A stretch of 64,000 nt of DNA from Fasciolopsis buskii (lineage: Eukaryota > Platyhelminthes > Trematoda > Plagiorchiida > Fasciolidae), in assembly GCA_008360955.1 (NCBI GenBank), contig LUCM01008723.1, positions 211,296 to 275,295 of the forward strand, written 5' to 3'. Below are positions 51,901-64,000 of the stretch, in pieces (position 1 is the stretch's first letter; the number at the start of each line of letters is the position of its first letter). The notes under the pieces were generated by a model. The model did not search any database and had not been told where the DNA came from. It was given only the letters and a program-made list of their open reading frames with translations. The position numbers were made by a program, and so were the translations under genes.

Positions 51901-52059
51901 CCTGAGAGATAGGGGAGACATAACGAAAAGCCTGTGTGCCACTTGCATAGGTAATTAGAAGTAACCAAGTGACGTTACCGTGAGCCGACAGACAGGCTAG
52001 TCGGAGTTCGTCAGTCTGCCTTTTTAATGACAACTGTCGTCAAAACTAATCACTTCCAG
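48998..52059 (+). other. Intron 4 of the GPCR gene
   Basis: A 3062-base intron with a GTTAGC donor and a CACTTCCAG acceptor. Inside it, antisense at 49090-49368, lies an unrecognised, somewhat GC-richer open frame of 92 codons with several Cys; no motif was identified. Confidence 0.35.
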
Positions 52060-52266
52060 CATTCAAATAAATTCTTCATTGAATGCATTGCATGCGGCTG
52101 TTTAAGATGCTCTCTAATCCCGTTAACTGTTTCTTACTTAAGCTGTTGGGAGGACAGTAAAATCTCAAAATTTGTGCAACTGTATATATTTGCCAATTTG
52201 TCGCCATCCTTGATCCTTAAAAGCGCCAATCGTCAAAACGACAATCTCGCGACTAAAATGTTTTGA
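52060..52266 (+). CDS. Divergent GPCR, exon 5 (TM6, TM7, C-terminus)
   Basis: Residues 286-353 and a TGA stop. The acceptor CACTTCCAG puts the exon in phase 0, matching exon 4. TM6 is FFIECIACGCLRCSLIPLTV with Ser-Leu-Ile-Pro306 where the family has Cys-Trp-x-Pro. The outer loop is short (SCWEDSK). TM7 is FVQLYIFANLSPSLIL, with Asn331 in place and Ser-Pro334-Ser-Leu-Ile where NPxxY is expected. A short tail SANRQNDNLATKMF follows. Pro306 to Pro334 is 28 residues against 36 in rhodopsin, so the third outer loop is shorter. TM6 and TM7 in one exon in the right order, with a basic patch at the end of exon 4, is the second strongest support for the gene after exon 1. Confidence 0.5.
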   Translation, partial: HSNKFFIECIACGCLRCSLIPLTVSYLSCWEDSKISKFVQLYIFANLSPSLILKSANRQNDNLATKMF

Positions 52267-55200
52267 TTATCTAGCTAACAACAAAATATCCTTATAGAAC
52301 TATCAGGAAGTTCATAAAATGTCATGAAGTAACCTTTATTATGTTGCCAAAATATTGCAAAACCGCAGGAGTGATTTGGCTTATTGGAATATAGGAGTTA
52401 CCCTTCAGTATGCCAAACGTGAATCACAGATCCATTCGGGCTTCATCTGAAGAGAACCCTGAGACACGACAGAACAAGGTAAATAAGTAAACTTCTTCAA
52501 ACACCTTGCCGTCGATTAAAGACTTCGAGTCAGTGTCCATCCTGCTCGTTTTCAGTGTATTAATAAAGGTCCGGGTTTGTCTGCTTTCATCAAAAAGAGG
52601 GTTGAAACAGTTAATCAAGCCCTGTTCTAGTTTGTGCTTTTAGTACTTGATGTACGAAAAGCGGCTTATCCAGGACTACGGCCTCCCGTTTGCTCTCGTT
52701 GAGCCGAATTACAGTCCAAATGCAGCACAAATGGATCGATCCGGAATTTTGCTAACATATTTTTGCAATACTTCAGAGTTTCTTCTTTTTTATTCAGTCG
52801 ATATGAGCATACAAAGGATATCTCGCTTTATCTTATTCGTGTGCTCCGCAGAATAACCAATACTTGTTTGGCACCTTTACGCAGTTGATAAAGGTTAGCA
52901 CCTTTGGTCATGTTATCAGCATTGTCCATCCTTTGTCACATGCCTGGTCACAAACAAAATAGAAACCCGAGATTCAAGTCGAAAGTCGCAGTGGTTCAGA
53001 TGAAAGAAAGTGACGTAAACCACCGAAGGCTTCCAGTAAATCGTTAAGTCAGTAGGAATGAAAATTAACTACTCCGTTGGAGAAATAAGATGGTTAAGTA
53101 ACAGGGGGACAATACCAGCCTTACGCACAGAGGTTCCCGGTGGAGGCGTCGAGCCAAGATTGACGTGATGCGCAGTAGGTTTCTGCTCGCGAAATGAAAA
53201 CTTCTTGCCTCCGGTCTAATCTTCAGGAGAAAATCTTTCCGTTGTGTAGCTGGACTACGCCGAGTGCAATCTGATGTTTTTCAAAGAAGGCTCCAGCGTT
53301 TCAAGAGGACCGCAATTTTCTGCATTCATTTGATGTGAATGAGCAGTAGACATGCAAGAAAACAGTGCTTACAAATGTCCCATGCATCCACAAACAAAGT
53401 TAGGGAGGTCTGTCCTAAGACATCTGTGGTGTAGATAAAACTTGTTTCATTTTCTCATTTGGCAGTTTTTCCATGGCCGCCATTTTTCTTTATTTATTGT
53501 AATTTTGATGTTCAAAGCAGAAGGAGGTAGAACCGATCGAAGTCCGCAATAAGAAGATATGAGTGATTGTTTAACAACAGTACCACACCAATTACTGGAA
53601 ATTACGAAGTAGTTACACTTCGGAAATGACCGTGCACCTCTGTGAATTCTTATCTCACACGTTACTGTCATTTACCTTTAACCCCCAGATAATGACATTA
53701 GCAAAGCTCGATTATGTTCTTTTGTCCATATAATGTTTTAGTTCGAAATATGTCTCGAACACGGAATTCGTGTTTATGTCTTAAAGTGGGAATAATTTTG
53801 TAAATATGTAACTCCATTTGAATTATTTAACCAAGAAATGAGAAACTTGTCAATAAAAGTGAGGTTTGTTTCACTAGATGAATGATGGTTTACCTGTGAC
53901 CTGTTTCATTTTCAACCAATTTCAAACTTGACTTTCACCGTTCTCATGATAACCAATGTGTTTTCTCTGGAATGTGAGTTGTGACAACTAAATGTTTTAA
54001 TATACTTCGGAGACAAACAAATGCACCATTTATAGTTTATGCCATAGGTTGAATTTGTTTCGAAATACTTTTATTTTGGGTTTTTGTGTTCACTTTGTGG
54101 AATGGCTGAACGGTGCCCAGATTTCCTTTGCGCTCAAACGAAAGGCAAGCCTGTGATTTAAGCAATCAAGCGTCTTCACCAAAGTTCCACAAAGAATGAG
54201 TTGCTCAGCTCCAGAAACGAGGAAATTTACTGTGTATGCACTAAGATCTACAAGCATGAATAGTGTCTATGCTGCTATAGGGTGAATATACTCAAAGTGA
54301 TCCCAATTAGAAAAGCTTACCGACTCAGTCCTTGTTCACGGGTCATCCAAGTGAATAACAAAATCTCATGAGCCCTGTATTTTTTTCTGCCTCAGCGGAT
54401 TGACGACGTCCTCGAAATGTTTAACATTGCGTAAACCTCAGTCAATTGTGTGATAGTGGGTACAATGATACCAGTAACAGGTATTTTAATAGTTGACGCA
54501 TAGTGGGATTAGTTGTCAACGCACTTTGAAGTACCAAGAGGTTTTCTGCGTTTGAAAGCTTAATTCATGCTTACTGACGTTGAGGGTTCATAGCCTATTA
54601 GAAAACTTTTCTAGTTTGTTGCATTTTTCTGATAAGGCTACTCTAGTGTGACAGCCCTTTGTGGCAGCCACCAATCCATACGTACACAGATTACATTGGG
54701 AATAAGGTGTACCATTGTGAGTGAGACCGTGGTGAGCGGTGTTTTTACGTTTAAAACATTTAGTTATGCATGGGCGACGTTAAACAGAACAAAGAGCAAT
54801 CTGCCATTCGTAATCTAAATGGAAACACTTTTGGTACATCAATAATCTCTTGACCGTTTTTCTCTGCTAAATGTAACATTAGTTGGCATATGGAGAAGAA
54901 ACGCAAATCAATACTTGTTATATGATTAATCACAACTCTCAGTGTAGCCGAGAAATCGAGGTACTATCGGTTGATAATTGCGTGACAACTAACAAAGAAC
55001 CGCAAAAAATTTAAAAACAAAATATTCACTGAAATAATACATAAACTGGTGCATCAGCAACGGGGGCTCTGGTGCTCATTGTGAGAAAACAACGGAAGCT
55101 GCTGCGGGTTGTCAGAAAATCCCAACAGCTGAAATTTGCGCAGTCAGAATAAATCCATTGTGATGCTGTTATTCGACTGGCCCGCAGTCATCCGATGGAC

Positions 55201-57435
55201 AGCTGCAAACGAATGGTATTCAGTAGCCTGTACACTGGAAGGATGAACTGATATCACTTAATACGGAAATGACAAACGCACCTCTTCCTACGAGCTGAAA
55301 GCTGTCCCATGGGCTCAGAATGAGAAAAAATCAAAAACTAGTTCACGTATGTTGCCACGGAGCGGAATTTGAGAAGCGTTACAGACCAGGATGAATGCTT
55401 GATTTCAGTGAGAATACGGCTTACATGATTAGCTAAGGCTTTCGTTCAATGATACTGTGTTGATGTTTTATTGAATCTTGGCCAGTCATCTGCTTTGACC
55501 CACCCTAATTGATGCCCGAGTGCATAACTAGTTGAAATTAATTTAATTTGAGGTCTTCTATAGGCGTTATTCGCATGCCCTCACATACCCAAACAATAGT
55601 GACCAAGGAGCATGTTACTAATTAGTCTAAATATTCTGCGATCCCATCAACAAATATTGGGAGAGATGAGTTAAGCGAACACAGCAAACACTTCCCGCGT
55701 TTGATGAGAAGGTTACTGTAGCCGATTAGAACGAAACCTGTATGGGCTGGAAACAAAGACGTTCATAATATTGCTCCCATAAAGACACTGAGGATATATG
55801 CAACAGAAAAAGAGCTGGTCCTATGGTAATGGGTGCGCTTTTGACACTTGAGAAAATAAGTAATCAGCAGATAAACAATGGAGGGTCAACCAAAAGGAAA
55901 AGGCGAACAGGCCACTACTGTCTGCACAGTTGAAGTTCTCCTTTTATTCGAATGACCACGTCTTAATGAAGTGTCAAAACAATATATAATTTACTAGGAT
56001 GAAAAAGATATCATAGACCGATCGTGGGGATAGATAAGCAAATCGTTGGTCGTCAGATACATTTCAGGAAGAACTCCATATATGGAAGGACTAATTTTCC
56101 GACAACTTGCAACCTCTGAAGTTCAAATAACCCGTCTTAGAAACATAAATATTGTTTGTTCTTCAGCAGAGAAGAATTTTGTTTCTCGACCATCGATTAA
56201 ATGAGTCGGAAAATGGCGTGGTTGTGGTCGAGTACACCGTGAAGACTGTGAAGCTGAGGCCCTGTGGTGCACGCTGTTCTCCGCGGCAAGCAGTGGTTAG
56301 AAAATGGGTCAAGTTTATCACAAGGCAGAAGGTTATACAAAACCAAACCAATGGATTTTACCGAATAGATTGACCTAGAGTGCCCGTTTTGGGGTGCACG
56401 AGAAGCTCCAAAGTAATGGCTGTAGGCTTTAGATGAGCTGTTTAAACTCAACAGACGGTAATATTCCTGCATTCAAAATGTTTTCTTTCCATATGTGAAG
56501 TGACCTTATTAATTTTTACTACTACTCAGAAGTAGCAACCAGACCCCTGGCACATCAGGGCAATTTGGACGGTTATGCAAACTGAACTGCATTGACAATC
56601 TTGATTTAAGGAGTCCTCTATAAGTATCTGTAGTCGGAATGCAAAACAGGGGCACTAACCGATAGTTATCATTGGTAACTATGGAAATGTTGCATTCAAC
56701 CTTCTCGTTGAAAATTAGATAACATCCACAACGCGAAATATGTGCACCGTTGAACTTCCACAAAATCATGTTTTCTCTAATGTAGCCTACCGTGTAATCC
56801 TTGTGCTTAAAAAACACGGTGTGTAACAAGAAAGAGTCTTCCGGTGAAGGACTCACAACGGTTTGGGGCGAATGTAGTGAGTATGGACAGAACAGCAAAC
56901 GTCAAAGCGGAAGCTAAGATACCCTTCTGATTTTCCCAAAACACTGAAGTCAGCATCCATGAAAAACGAAAAGTCAGTCCAGATAAACGTTTCGTTTTAA
57001 CTCAGGTTGCATTCCAAAAAGGTAAATTTGTCTACTTGTAGTAGTGGTGTTGATTAAAATGTCGATAATGAATATGGCTGTAAACGTTAACCAAGACTTT
57101 CAGTTAACCATAATCGGATGAAACAAAGTAAAAGTGATATGAAGTGGAAACAGTATTTTGACTAGTGACCAAAGAAATGTCTATGATATCACTCATTCTA
57201 ATCCAAAAACTGGCGAAGCTTATCAAATCCAAATGACTAACGGGAATACAGTCAAATATGTTAATGTCATCGGCGAGTATTCACAAGGAAATACTGGCTT
57301 AGTAAACTAGAATTTGAGATAGACTCAACGAAATCGTGGTTGAACACCTAGACAAAATGCAGACCGTCACTGGCATAATCGACCCAGATTTGCTTAACCG
57401 TCTTGACTCACATTCAATAACGAACGCATAGTTTG
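52267..57435. other. No recognisable gene beyond the receptor's 3' region
   Basis: The longest open frame is on the minus strand at 56509-56898 (129 codons), rich in Cys, Phe and Ser, with no known motif and no clear splice partners. An overlapping cluster of frames on both strands at 56150-56470 is also unrecognised. Confidence 0.35.
52562..52567 (+). promoter_or_regulatory. Candidate polyadenylation signal
   Basis: AATAAA lies 296 bases after the proposed stop codon on the same strand, the first canonical hexamer I see downstream. The hexamer is common in AT-rich DNA, so this is weak support only. Confidence 0.3.
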
Positions 57436-57530
57436 ATGTCGGAGAACGGTCTTCCCGTTTTTGCATTATCGATTGTCGAAATACAGTCCGCTCGCTTCCG
57501 CTGCAAAGCAGTACTATCAGGCCATATCCG
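57436..57530 (+). CDS. Weak candidate: short first coding exon
   Basis: ATG at 57436 opens 31 codons (MSENGLPVFALSIVEIQSAR and on) ending in phase 2 at a near-consensus donor, CCG then GTGAGT at 57531. Just upstream two other short frames look protein-like in composition (57151-57309 and 57315-57431, the latter with VVEHLDKMQTVTGIIDPDLL). Together they may be a decayed coding sequence of unknown identity, or coincidence. No partner exon was identified. Confidence 0.15.
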
Positions 57531-60500
57531 GTGAGTTGACAAATTTCACATAGTTCGTCATCACTGTCAACGTGAGGTCAAGTTGTTGCAAATAAAAAGA
57601 AGCTTAACAAAGCCCGTCAACACCGAGAATTCACTCAACAGAACGAATGGCGACGGTGATCACCGGAGGAACTTCTACGTATAGCAGTCAACCAGCCCAA
57701 ACTGCATTTTCTTCAGTTCCGTAATAAAGTCTAAATGGAAATCAACCTTAAATAATTTCAGCACTTCACTGGAATAGGTTAACGCCATTAGCACCATTTT
57801 CCAATTACGACTAACAACAGAACACTAGACTGGAAAATGCTCAGATGATGGTATTATAGATTTACAAGCCGTAGGAACAGCATAGCCATATTCAAAGACT
57901 CAACCACCATCCAACAAAATGAATTTGTGTTTTAAATCTCTCGAACCTTAAGACGCATTATCTGGGTATAGATTGTACCGGGCATAGAAAGGAATTGACC
58001 TAATGTAACTGCGAAATTGTGCTCCTAATGGACCTTCCATGGGTTGTACCGCATTTGTGGGTAACAAAGTGATTTCAAGGAACAATCTAAAATGTTATCT
58101 CTTATCTTGTTCTCGCAATTAAAACTTTGCCTTTTGTTTCACTAACGCAATCACATGTAGATATCTTTCCTGGTTTGTCGGAATGACCATTTTGAAAAGC
58201 AAAAAAAGGAATACCTTGTTCCAAGAGATGGCTTGAGTCCTTTAATCGGATTATTAAATAAGTCTTCTCTCACCATGTTGTTGACAATGTACATGGAAAC
58301 TTTTCAAGTGACCAACTAAACTGTCTTCAGAAAAGATAGCACAAAATCCCAGGCTGACTGGTCGTGCCGGTTATCGGAAGAATGTGGGTAAAAGTATTTT
58401 ACAATTTGCTAGCGGTCACGGGCATCGCACTGACCGGTACTGTCTTCGGTGTCCATTTTGCTTGAAGCTAACCAAATGGTAAATTTTTGGTACACGTTTA
58501 CCTCATTCGCGAACATTTCTGATCCACAAAATTTGTTTCAGTTCGTCGATCACATTGAGACAGTGAGTAGGGTGACATTCAGGCAATTTCCCTTAATGTT
58601 ATTTGTGCTGAGAACGTTATTAAATTGGTTTGCTATTCTGTTCGTGACTCATAATCACACCAGTCCAACAATATATATGCCTAGAGCCGGTATATACAAT
58701 AAAAAAATGGAAGATGGTGATTCCCACACGTTCGTACACAGTTAAATGCCGATATTTCTGGAAAGCGGATGCGGACCTACTATTATTCTGATAAGCAATT
58801 ACTTCCATTCTTTCTGTATTCTCCTTTCTTTATACACGTGTTCATAAGAACAGACTTCAAACTGCTTTTGTATACTGACTTCCAAGAGACCATATACATA
58901 TGGGCACACTATGGAATGAGGTTACGCCCAGCCCCTCAATCGAAGTTAGATAGGGAGGACAATTTCGCCGTGATTCGGTATGGGGGAACATTCTTTCTTC
59001 TATAAAGTCATATAAACAAGAACTCGTAGGGGGCGAAAATGTAGAGTGTTTATCCTGTAATCCAAAACACCTTCAGCTGATATACCCACCTTATCATTTT
59101 GAAGCAAGATAGAAAAGTGCGAGTTTCATGGATCAAACAGCGCCAACCAATGATGAGCAATGAGAAAGTAAATAGGTATCACATATTTACATTTAGACAT
59201 AAGCAACTACTGAACTAGATTGTACCAAACAGCTGAGGACCCCGATTTGAGCAACAGAATGAACGGCCATATCCAAAAGCAAATCTTTAGATGATTCCAG
59301 TATTAAGCACCATAAGAAAAAAATACTTAAAAACTCATCCTAATTTCTGATTAGAGTTAATTATCTTAACTAGATTTTCAAGAAGAAAAATTCGGCAACA
59401 AAAGCATGTTAATCAATAAAATACTTGCTTCCAGATTTTCTTGCGTTATGTTTGATAATTGAACAAAATGGAGAGATGCAATTGCTGTTGTCAACGATCC
59501 AGACAAAAATGAGTAATCCATGAACTATTTTTGGTGAAAAGTGATTATTCGTAACTGAATCTTGCTACAAACATGCGCACTCGAATGTAACACTTTTCGA
59601 AGTTCGAGAGTCGTGTGCAACATTTCTGAAAGCACAAGGCAATTGTCAAAGTTGATTTATTGATAAAAACGCGCAGCATTTTTGTCGTCGCCAGAAATTT
59701 ATTAATCCGCATCTCGCAAAATTACTGCAGGTCTTTAGTGGTCGACTAAACCAGAGTTGTCCAAAACCAACAGTCGCCTGTCGGATGTTTTGCTTGGCAT
59801 CAGCTTTAAATCGTAACTCTCAGTTTAATATCCTTGAATGAACCGAGTTCAATTGATTAATTCCTATTGGTGGAAGGAAAAACCACTTTCCAGAGCATTT
59901 TTCAGGTGAATAATCAGTGCATTTTAACAGTACACGGGTTGCATTCAAGGTTCTATTCGTTTCTGACCCCAGATCGTGGTGTGGGTCTTCAACGCAATTT
60001 ATAAACAGTGTTTGCTGCAATTCCAGTTTGTACCAAGATCCTCGTGCAGCGAAACTTGTGATGCTTCACGTGTGAATCCATTTAAAAAGGTGAGTGGTTA
60101 TTAAGCCGTCAGGCAAGGCTTTATACTGCGGCGCAATGTCATGACGCTGTAATGCAGTAATCCTGGCGGTAACCAATCGCGGATAAACCATGTACAAAGC
60201 TAAACAACTGATTTATTCGAGTCAGTCTCTTGGAACACTTTGTTATGTAATAACAGTAGTGTTTCTTGGTGCTCTTGCAAAAAGGTTCACAGAAGTTTTC
60301 CTAAGATTTATTCGTCTACTTCGTAGTAGCTCGCAAAATTACTCGTGACGCAGTTTCCGGCCATTTTTTAAAATCATTTCTTATTTTTAGGAATTTATAT
60401 TTTTCTCTTTCTTATTAAACCATTACAAGTCAGCAGCAGTGTTTGCCAGGACAGGTTGCACGAATCCTGCTTGGATCATCCTTGACATTTCATACAGTTG

Positions 60501-63500
60501 ACGCACGCCATGAGTAAAACTGGTTTAGCATTTACACGGAAAGTATATTCTCATGAACCTCGGTGTTCCGGGGTTTCTTATGTTCCAAAACCGTCATTGG
60601 AGGAATCCGATGATTGTGCAGCCCATCCCCAAATGCTCTCCCTGAAAAGCTCATGAATATCAGTTTGAAGTGATGAGTTCCTCTTCTGAGTTATGGCCTA
60701 CTTGTGCAGACCTTCAACTGCCATAATGTGCGGTTTGACTGCATGAACGACCCAAGGGGCATGAAACCATCTGATTATGCTCAAAGTAACTTAGAAGTTA
60801 CTTTCAAAGCCAATGTTTTAAATGTATCGCCCGCGCTTTGGCGGACATTACTTCCGACATTAGTTAAACAATGAAACACTCTTCGTTTCTAGATTTTGCT
60901 TTCAACTCAGAAATTTACTTTGAGCCTAGTGAAATATATTAACTGTGACTTCACGGGTTTTTACTTCACTATACACTCGGTGTTTGCCGCAGGATAGATT
61001 TGTTACTTATTGGCAAACTGTTCTATAAGTGTGTTCCAGTAAAGTGTTACACCTCGCCTAAACCAAGGGCTGTATTATGTATCGTGGTGACCCAGGTAAA
61101 ATAATGCAACTTTAGTTAACTCAGCGAATATTTGTTCAGTGAATTAAACATCACTTCTGTGGACTTCGATTTTATTTGTACTAAATATAATCAGCACAAT
61201 TAACATCTGTAAATGCACAACTACCTAAATGTCTTTAAGCAGTCGAGTTCCCTCATCAATAATATCCAATCTAGATGTATTGAGCTGCTCAGAAATTAAC
61301 AACTTTACAGCTGATTAACTGACTGAATGGGCTATCAGTAAGGTCATTTGCGTGTTCGTTCAGTAACTCATCATAAAGGGAGGAGTTCGCTCGAAAGATA
61401 GCCGGTTTTTCTGGTACAAAAACAATGGAATAATTGGAAACATTTGGTTTCTTGTCACGCAAGATATCGTGCATTCTTTAATTCTTTCGGCTGTTTCCGA
61501 TTAAAGACACCAATATGTTTGCATCGTGTGCCTTCTCTTAATCATGCTGAACAATGGTAGCGAAACTCCTATAGCATCAGTTATCCGAATTCATATGCCT
61601 CCCCTAGCATTCAGGCTGTTCTGCTGGAATTCCCTGAAGGCATGCGTCCAAAAAGGAATAAGACAACCCCGATGATGAGACGCAACTCACCATACACCAG
61701 CGGAAAAGTGGCGCAGATTCCCCACCTAGAAGTATGAACAAAAAGCGACTAAAATTATCGATATGCATAAAAAGCGAAAGGATCAAGTTGGCGGCCTAAA
61801 ATGACTGGTTTAATCGAGCATCGAAATGCCCATCAAGGATAGCACACCAGTCGTCTGAATAAGATAAAGAACCTGGTGGAACAACGTTACTTTTCTCCCA
61901 GAGCCCACTATTCATGCCGGTTTATTAAGTTGTAATTCAGTGAACACCATCGCTTAAGCCTCCTATTCTAAAATGTGCGTAAACGGCGAAGTTCTGGTTC
62001 CGTCATTGATACTCTTGGGTTTAGTTTTCTTCTATTTATGTAATCATCAGATCGTTGTCTGGCGCATAATTCGTGAGGTTAATTTGATTAACTCTGGGGA
62101 AGAATTTTAAGTGAATCGACCGAATGTTATTGCAATGAACAAATAATTGGAGTGAACTATTCGCCTTTTTGAATCTACTCTTTTATGCATCTATCATTTG
62201 CGTCCAGGTAGCAGTTTAAGTCTAAAAATATTTTGCAGTGAATGCCGCATTGTTGGTGTCAGTATTTTTCTCCATTTCGCATATGACTCAGTACTAACTT
62301 ATCATGAAACAGTGAACGTGATTGTAGGTAAATGAGAATCCTGAGAGAACATGAACTTTTTAATGCGCAATACCGCTTGAAACTTTTTTCAAAGTAAAAT
62401 CTATCTTCTAGAACAAAATATTCTGGAACTTGCCTAGATGAACAATCCTGCGATCTATCCGTGTAAAAGTTGTTTATTTTTTCAGCTTAAGCATTCAAAC
62501 TAACTAAACGTATCATACTTGGAGTAGGGCACAATAAGCTTTTGATCGGAATCACTGTCGTATTTTATGAAGCTGAAAGGCAGATTAGAAGGCTGGAATT
62601 TCTGTGCATTTGCGGAATAAGACATCCATCATTTCTGAAAAACTATCTATCGCCTAGTTAGCAGACATTTATTGGGGTAATAAAATCAATATGCTTTGAG
62701 GAGGTTTGTCCCGGTAATTTATCTGATTGGTTATAATAATTAATCATCGGACGGCATTAGACTTCAATTCATCATTAGGAAAACATGGGCAAGTACTGTA
62801 TATTATAATTATGTTTAGTCTGTTTGGTTAGCTTATTTGCCAAGGCCTTCAACGCAGTCGTTTGCCCCAAGTTAGCATCCCAGTTCAAGGGCGGTAGGCA
62901 TGCACTTAGAATGATTCCTAACGAGAATGAAACAGCTGTACAGCGTTTCTTGAATTAGTAAAACCGAGTTGGACTTTGGCACCTTAAAACATATGATTTT
63001 ACAAAAACTCCAACCTCCAATCACCAGTAGTTCTGAATTGTCTCAAGTAAAAACTACACTGAATCCAATTTTTCATGATTTTCCAGCGAAGCCTTCTAGT
63101 CTCTACGTCAGTCGACGTTTGCGATTAGGTACTCAGTTATACCGTTATTGATGGTCGTGTACGAAGCCCTAGATCGTGGTTAATGGTGTTGATGACAGTA
63201 CAGTACAACGAGTCGGTTTACATCTCCACCGTAAGGCACCAACTGAACATTATTGCTAGATCATTACAAATTTAAAATGTGCCACCCAAACTGGTCTGGT
63301 TGGTTTTATCTAAAGTAAGCTGACTCGGTAAACACGTTTTCTTTTATGAACACTTTACTCAACAGTGAGCCCAAAATATTACGACGATACCAATTTGGTA
63401 CTAAGAGCTCACAAAAAATTCTTGCTGCCTCCCCAACCTGTTCTCAGGTTACTGGTGCTTATGACGGTCATGATTATTCTACCACGAAAATCCCTTTGAA

Positions 63501-64000
63501 ACGTGAACGTATGCTTCTAAATTCCGTTTGCACACCCATACAAAATCGCCTTCAGATCTATTCCACAATATCAGACAGGATTCATGTGAAACATCGGTTA
63601 TCAGTGTTGAACGTTTCACCTCCGTTTAGGCACAACACCGCAACGGCAAGTATGATGCGGGTATTGCGAACGCTGAGCTGACAAACAAAGGCATCTGATG
63701 TGATCACACTTTTGCACCCTAACTGTTTCACAGTCCACATGAGCGCCATCACTTATGGTTACGTGTTCATCTTCGTTTGACATTCAATAAGCCAAACGTG
63801 ACGACGCTGATCATGCAAACTTTCATCTCAATCAACCCTAAATTCCAAATATCCAGAAAAATCTCATTCTTGCCGTGGAAATTTGCTGGTGGAAATCTTC
63901 GTTACGGCATTCCAGAAGAATATTGTCCGTCCTCCACAATGTCCTTGTCGGATTGGCAGTAAACGAAATCGGGCGGAAAGAAACTGGTGAAAACACGCAT
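57531..64000. other. No recognisable gene
   Basis: The plus-strand frames at 58449-58745 (98 codons, partly hydrophobic, after a TTTGTTTCAG acceptor-like site at 58540) and 63346-63681 (111 codons, basic) have no identifiable motif. The first was examined as an alternative TM7 exon for the receptor and set aside. No repeat or RNA gene was seen. Confidence 0.35.

Noticed and set aside
58449..58745. Hydrophobic open frame after a TTTGTTTCAG acceptor, considered as the receptor's TM7 exon
   Set aside because: The helix around 58585-58640 has Leu-Asn-Trp where TM7 would have Asn-Pro, and it lies 9.5 kb from exon 4. The exon at 52060-52266 supplies both TM6 and TM7 in phase and much closer.

Overview
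The window looks like a piece of nuclear genome from an animal. It is AT-rich (about 60% by eye), has no bacterial-style gene packing, and is almost wholly non-coding. Decayed retrotransposon pieces lie scattered in it, and the one gene I can assemble is split into exons with GT-AG introns. A CR1/Jockey-group LINE, a BEL/Pao retrotransposon and a strongly divergent rhodopsin-like receptor together would suit a flatworm (trematode or cestode). That assignment is inference and other invertebrates are not excluded.

Layout. 1-13.3 kb: no recognisable gene; one complex interspersed repeat with a foldback half at 599-919. 13.3-16.2 kb: a (GT)n and a TAA-rich simple repeat. 16.95-18 kb: a broken LINE endonuclease region whose 3' end (17719-17978) is repeated at about 97% identity, same orientation, at 38264-38523. 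18-31 kb: nothing recognisable except a short CGTT repeat and an old fragment of the interspersed repeat near 26.8 kb. 31141-31460: second full copy of the 599-919 repeat, inverted. 31.5-38 kb: no gene, but the longest open frame of the window (37607-38089), unrecognised. 39.0-39.4 kb: BEL/Pao pol remnant. 43.9-44.2 kb: a weak candidate for a membrane-anchored first exon.

44647-52266 holds the main find. Five plus-strand exon candidates join in compatible phases (1, 2, 0, 0) and would encode about 353 residues: an extracellular N-terminus, TM1-TM2, TM3, TM5, a Ser/Thr-rich third intracellular loop, TM6-TM7 and a short tail. The spacing from the TM2 core to the TM3 arginine agrees with rhodopsin. 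The canonical residues (TM1 Asn, TM2 Asp, DRY, CWxP, NPxxY) are mostly replaced. TM4 is not accounted for, so the gene may have one more exon I could not see, or it may be decaying. Beyond 52.3 kb I recognise no gene.

Limits: exons were called by eye from reading frame, splice signals and membrane-helix patterns, with no homology search. Open frames up to roughly 130-160 codons are expected by chance in a window this size and base composition (my rough estimate), so most were left out.
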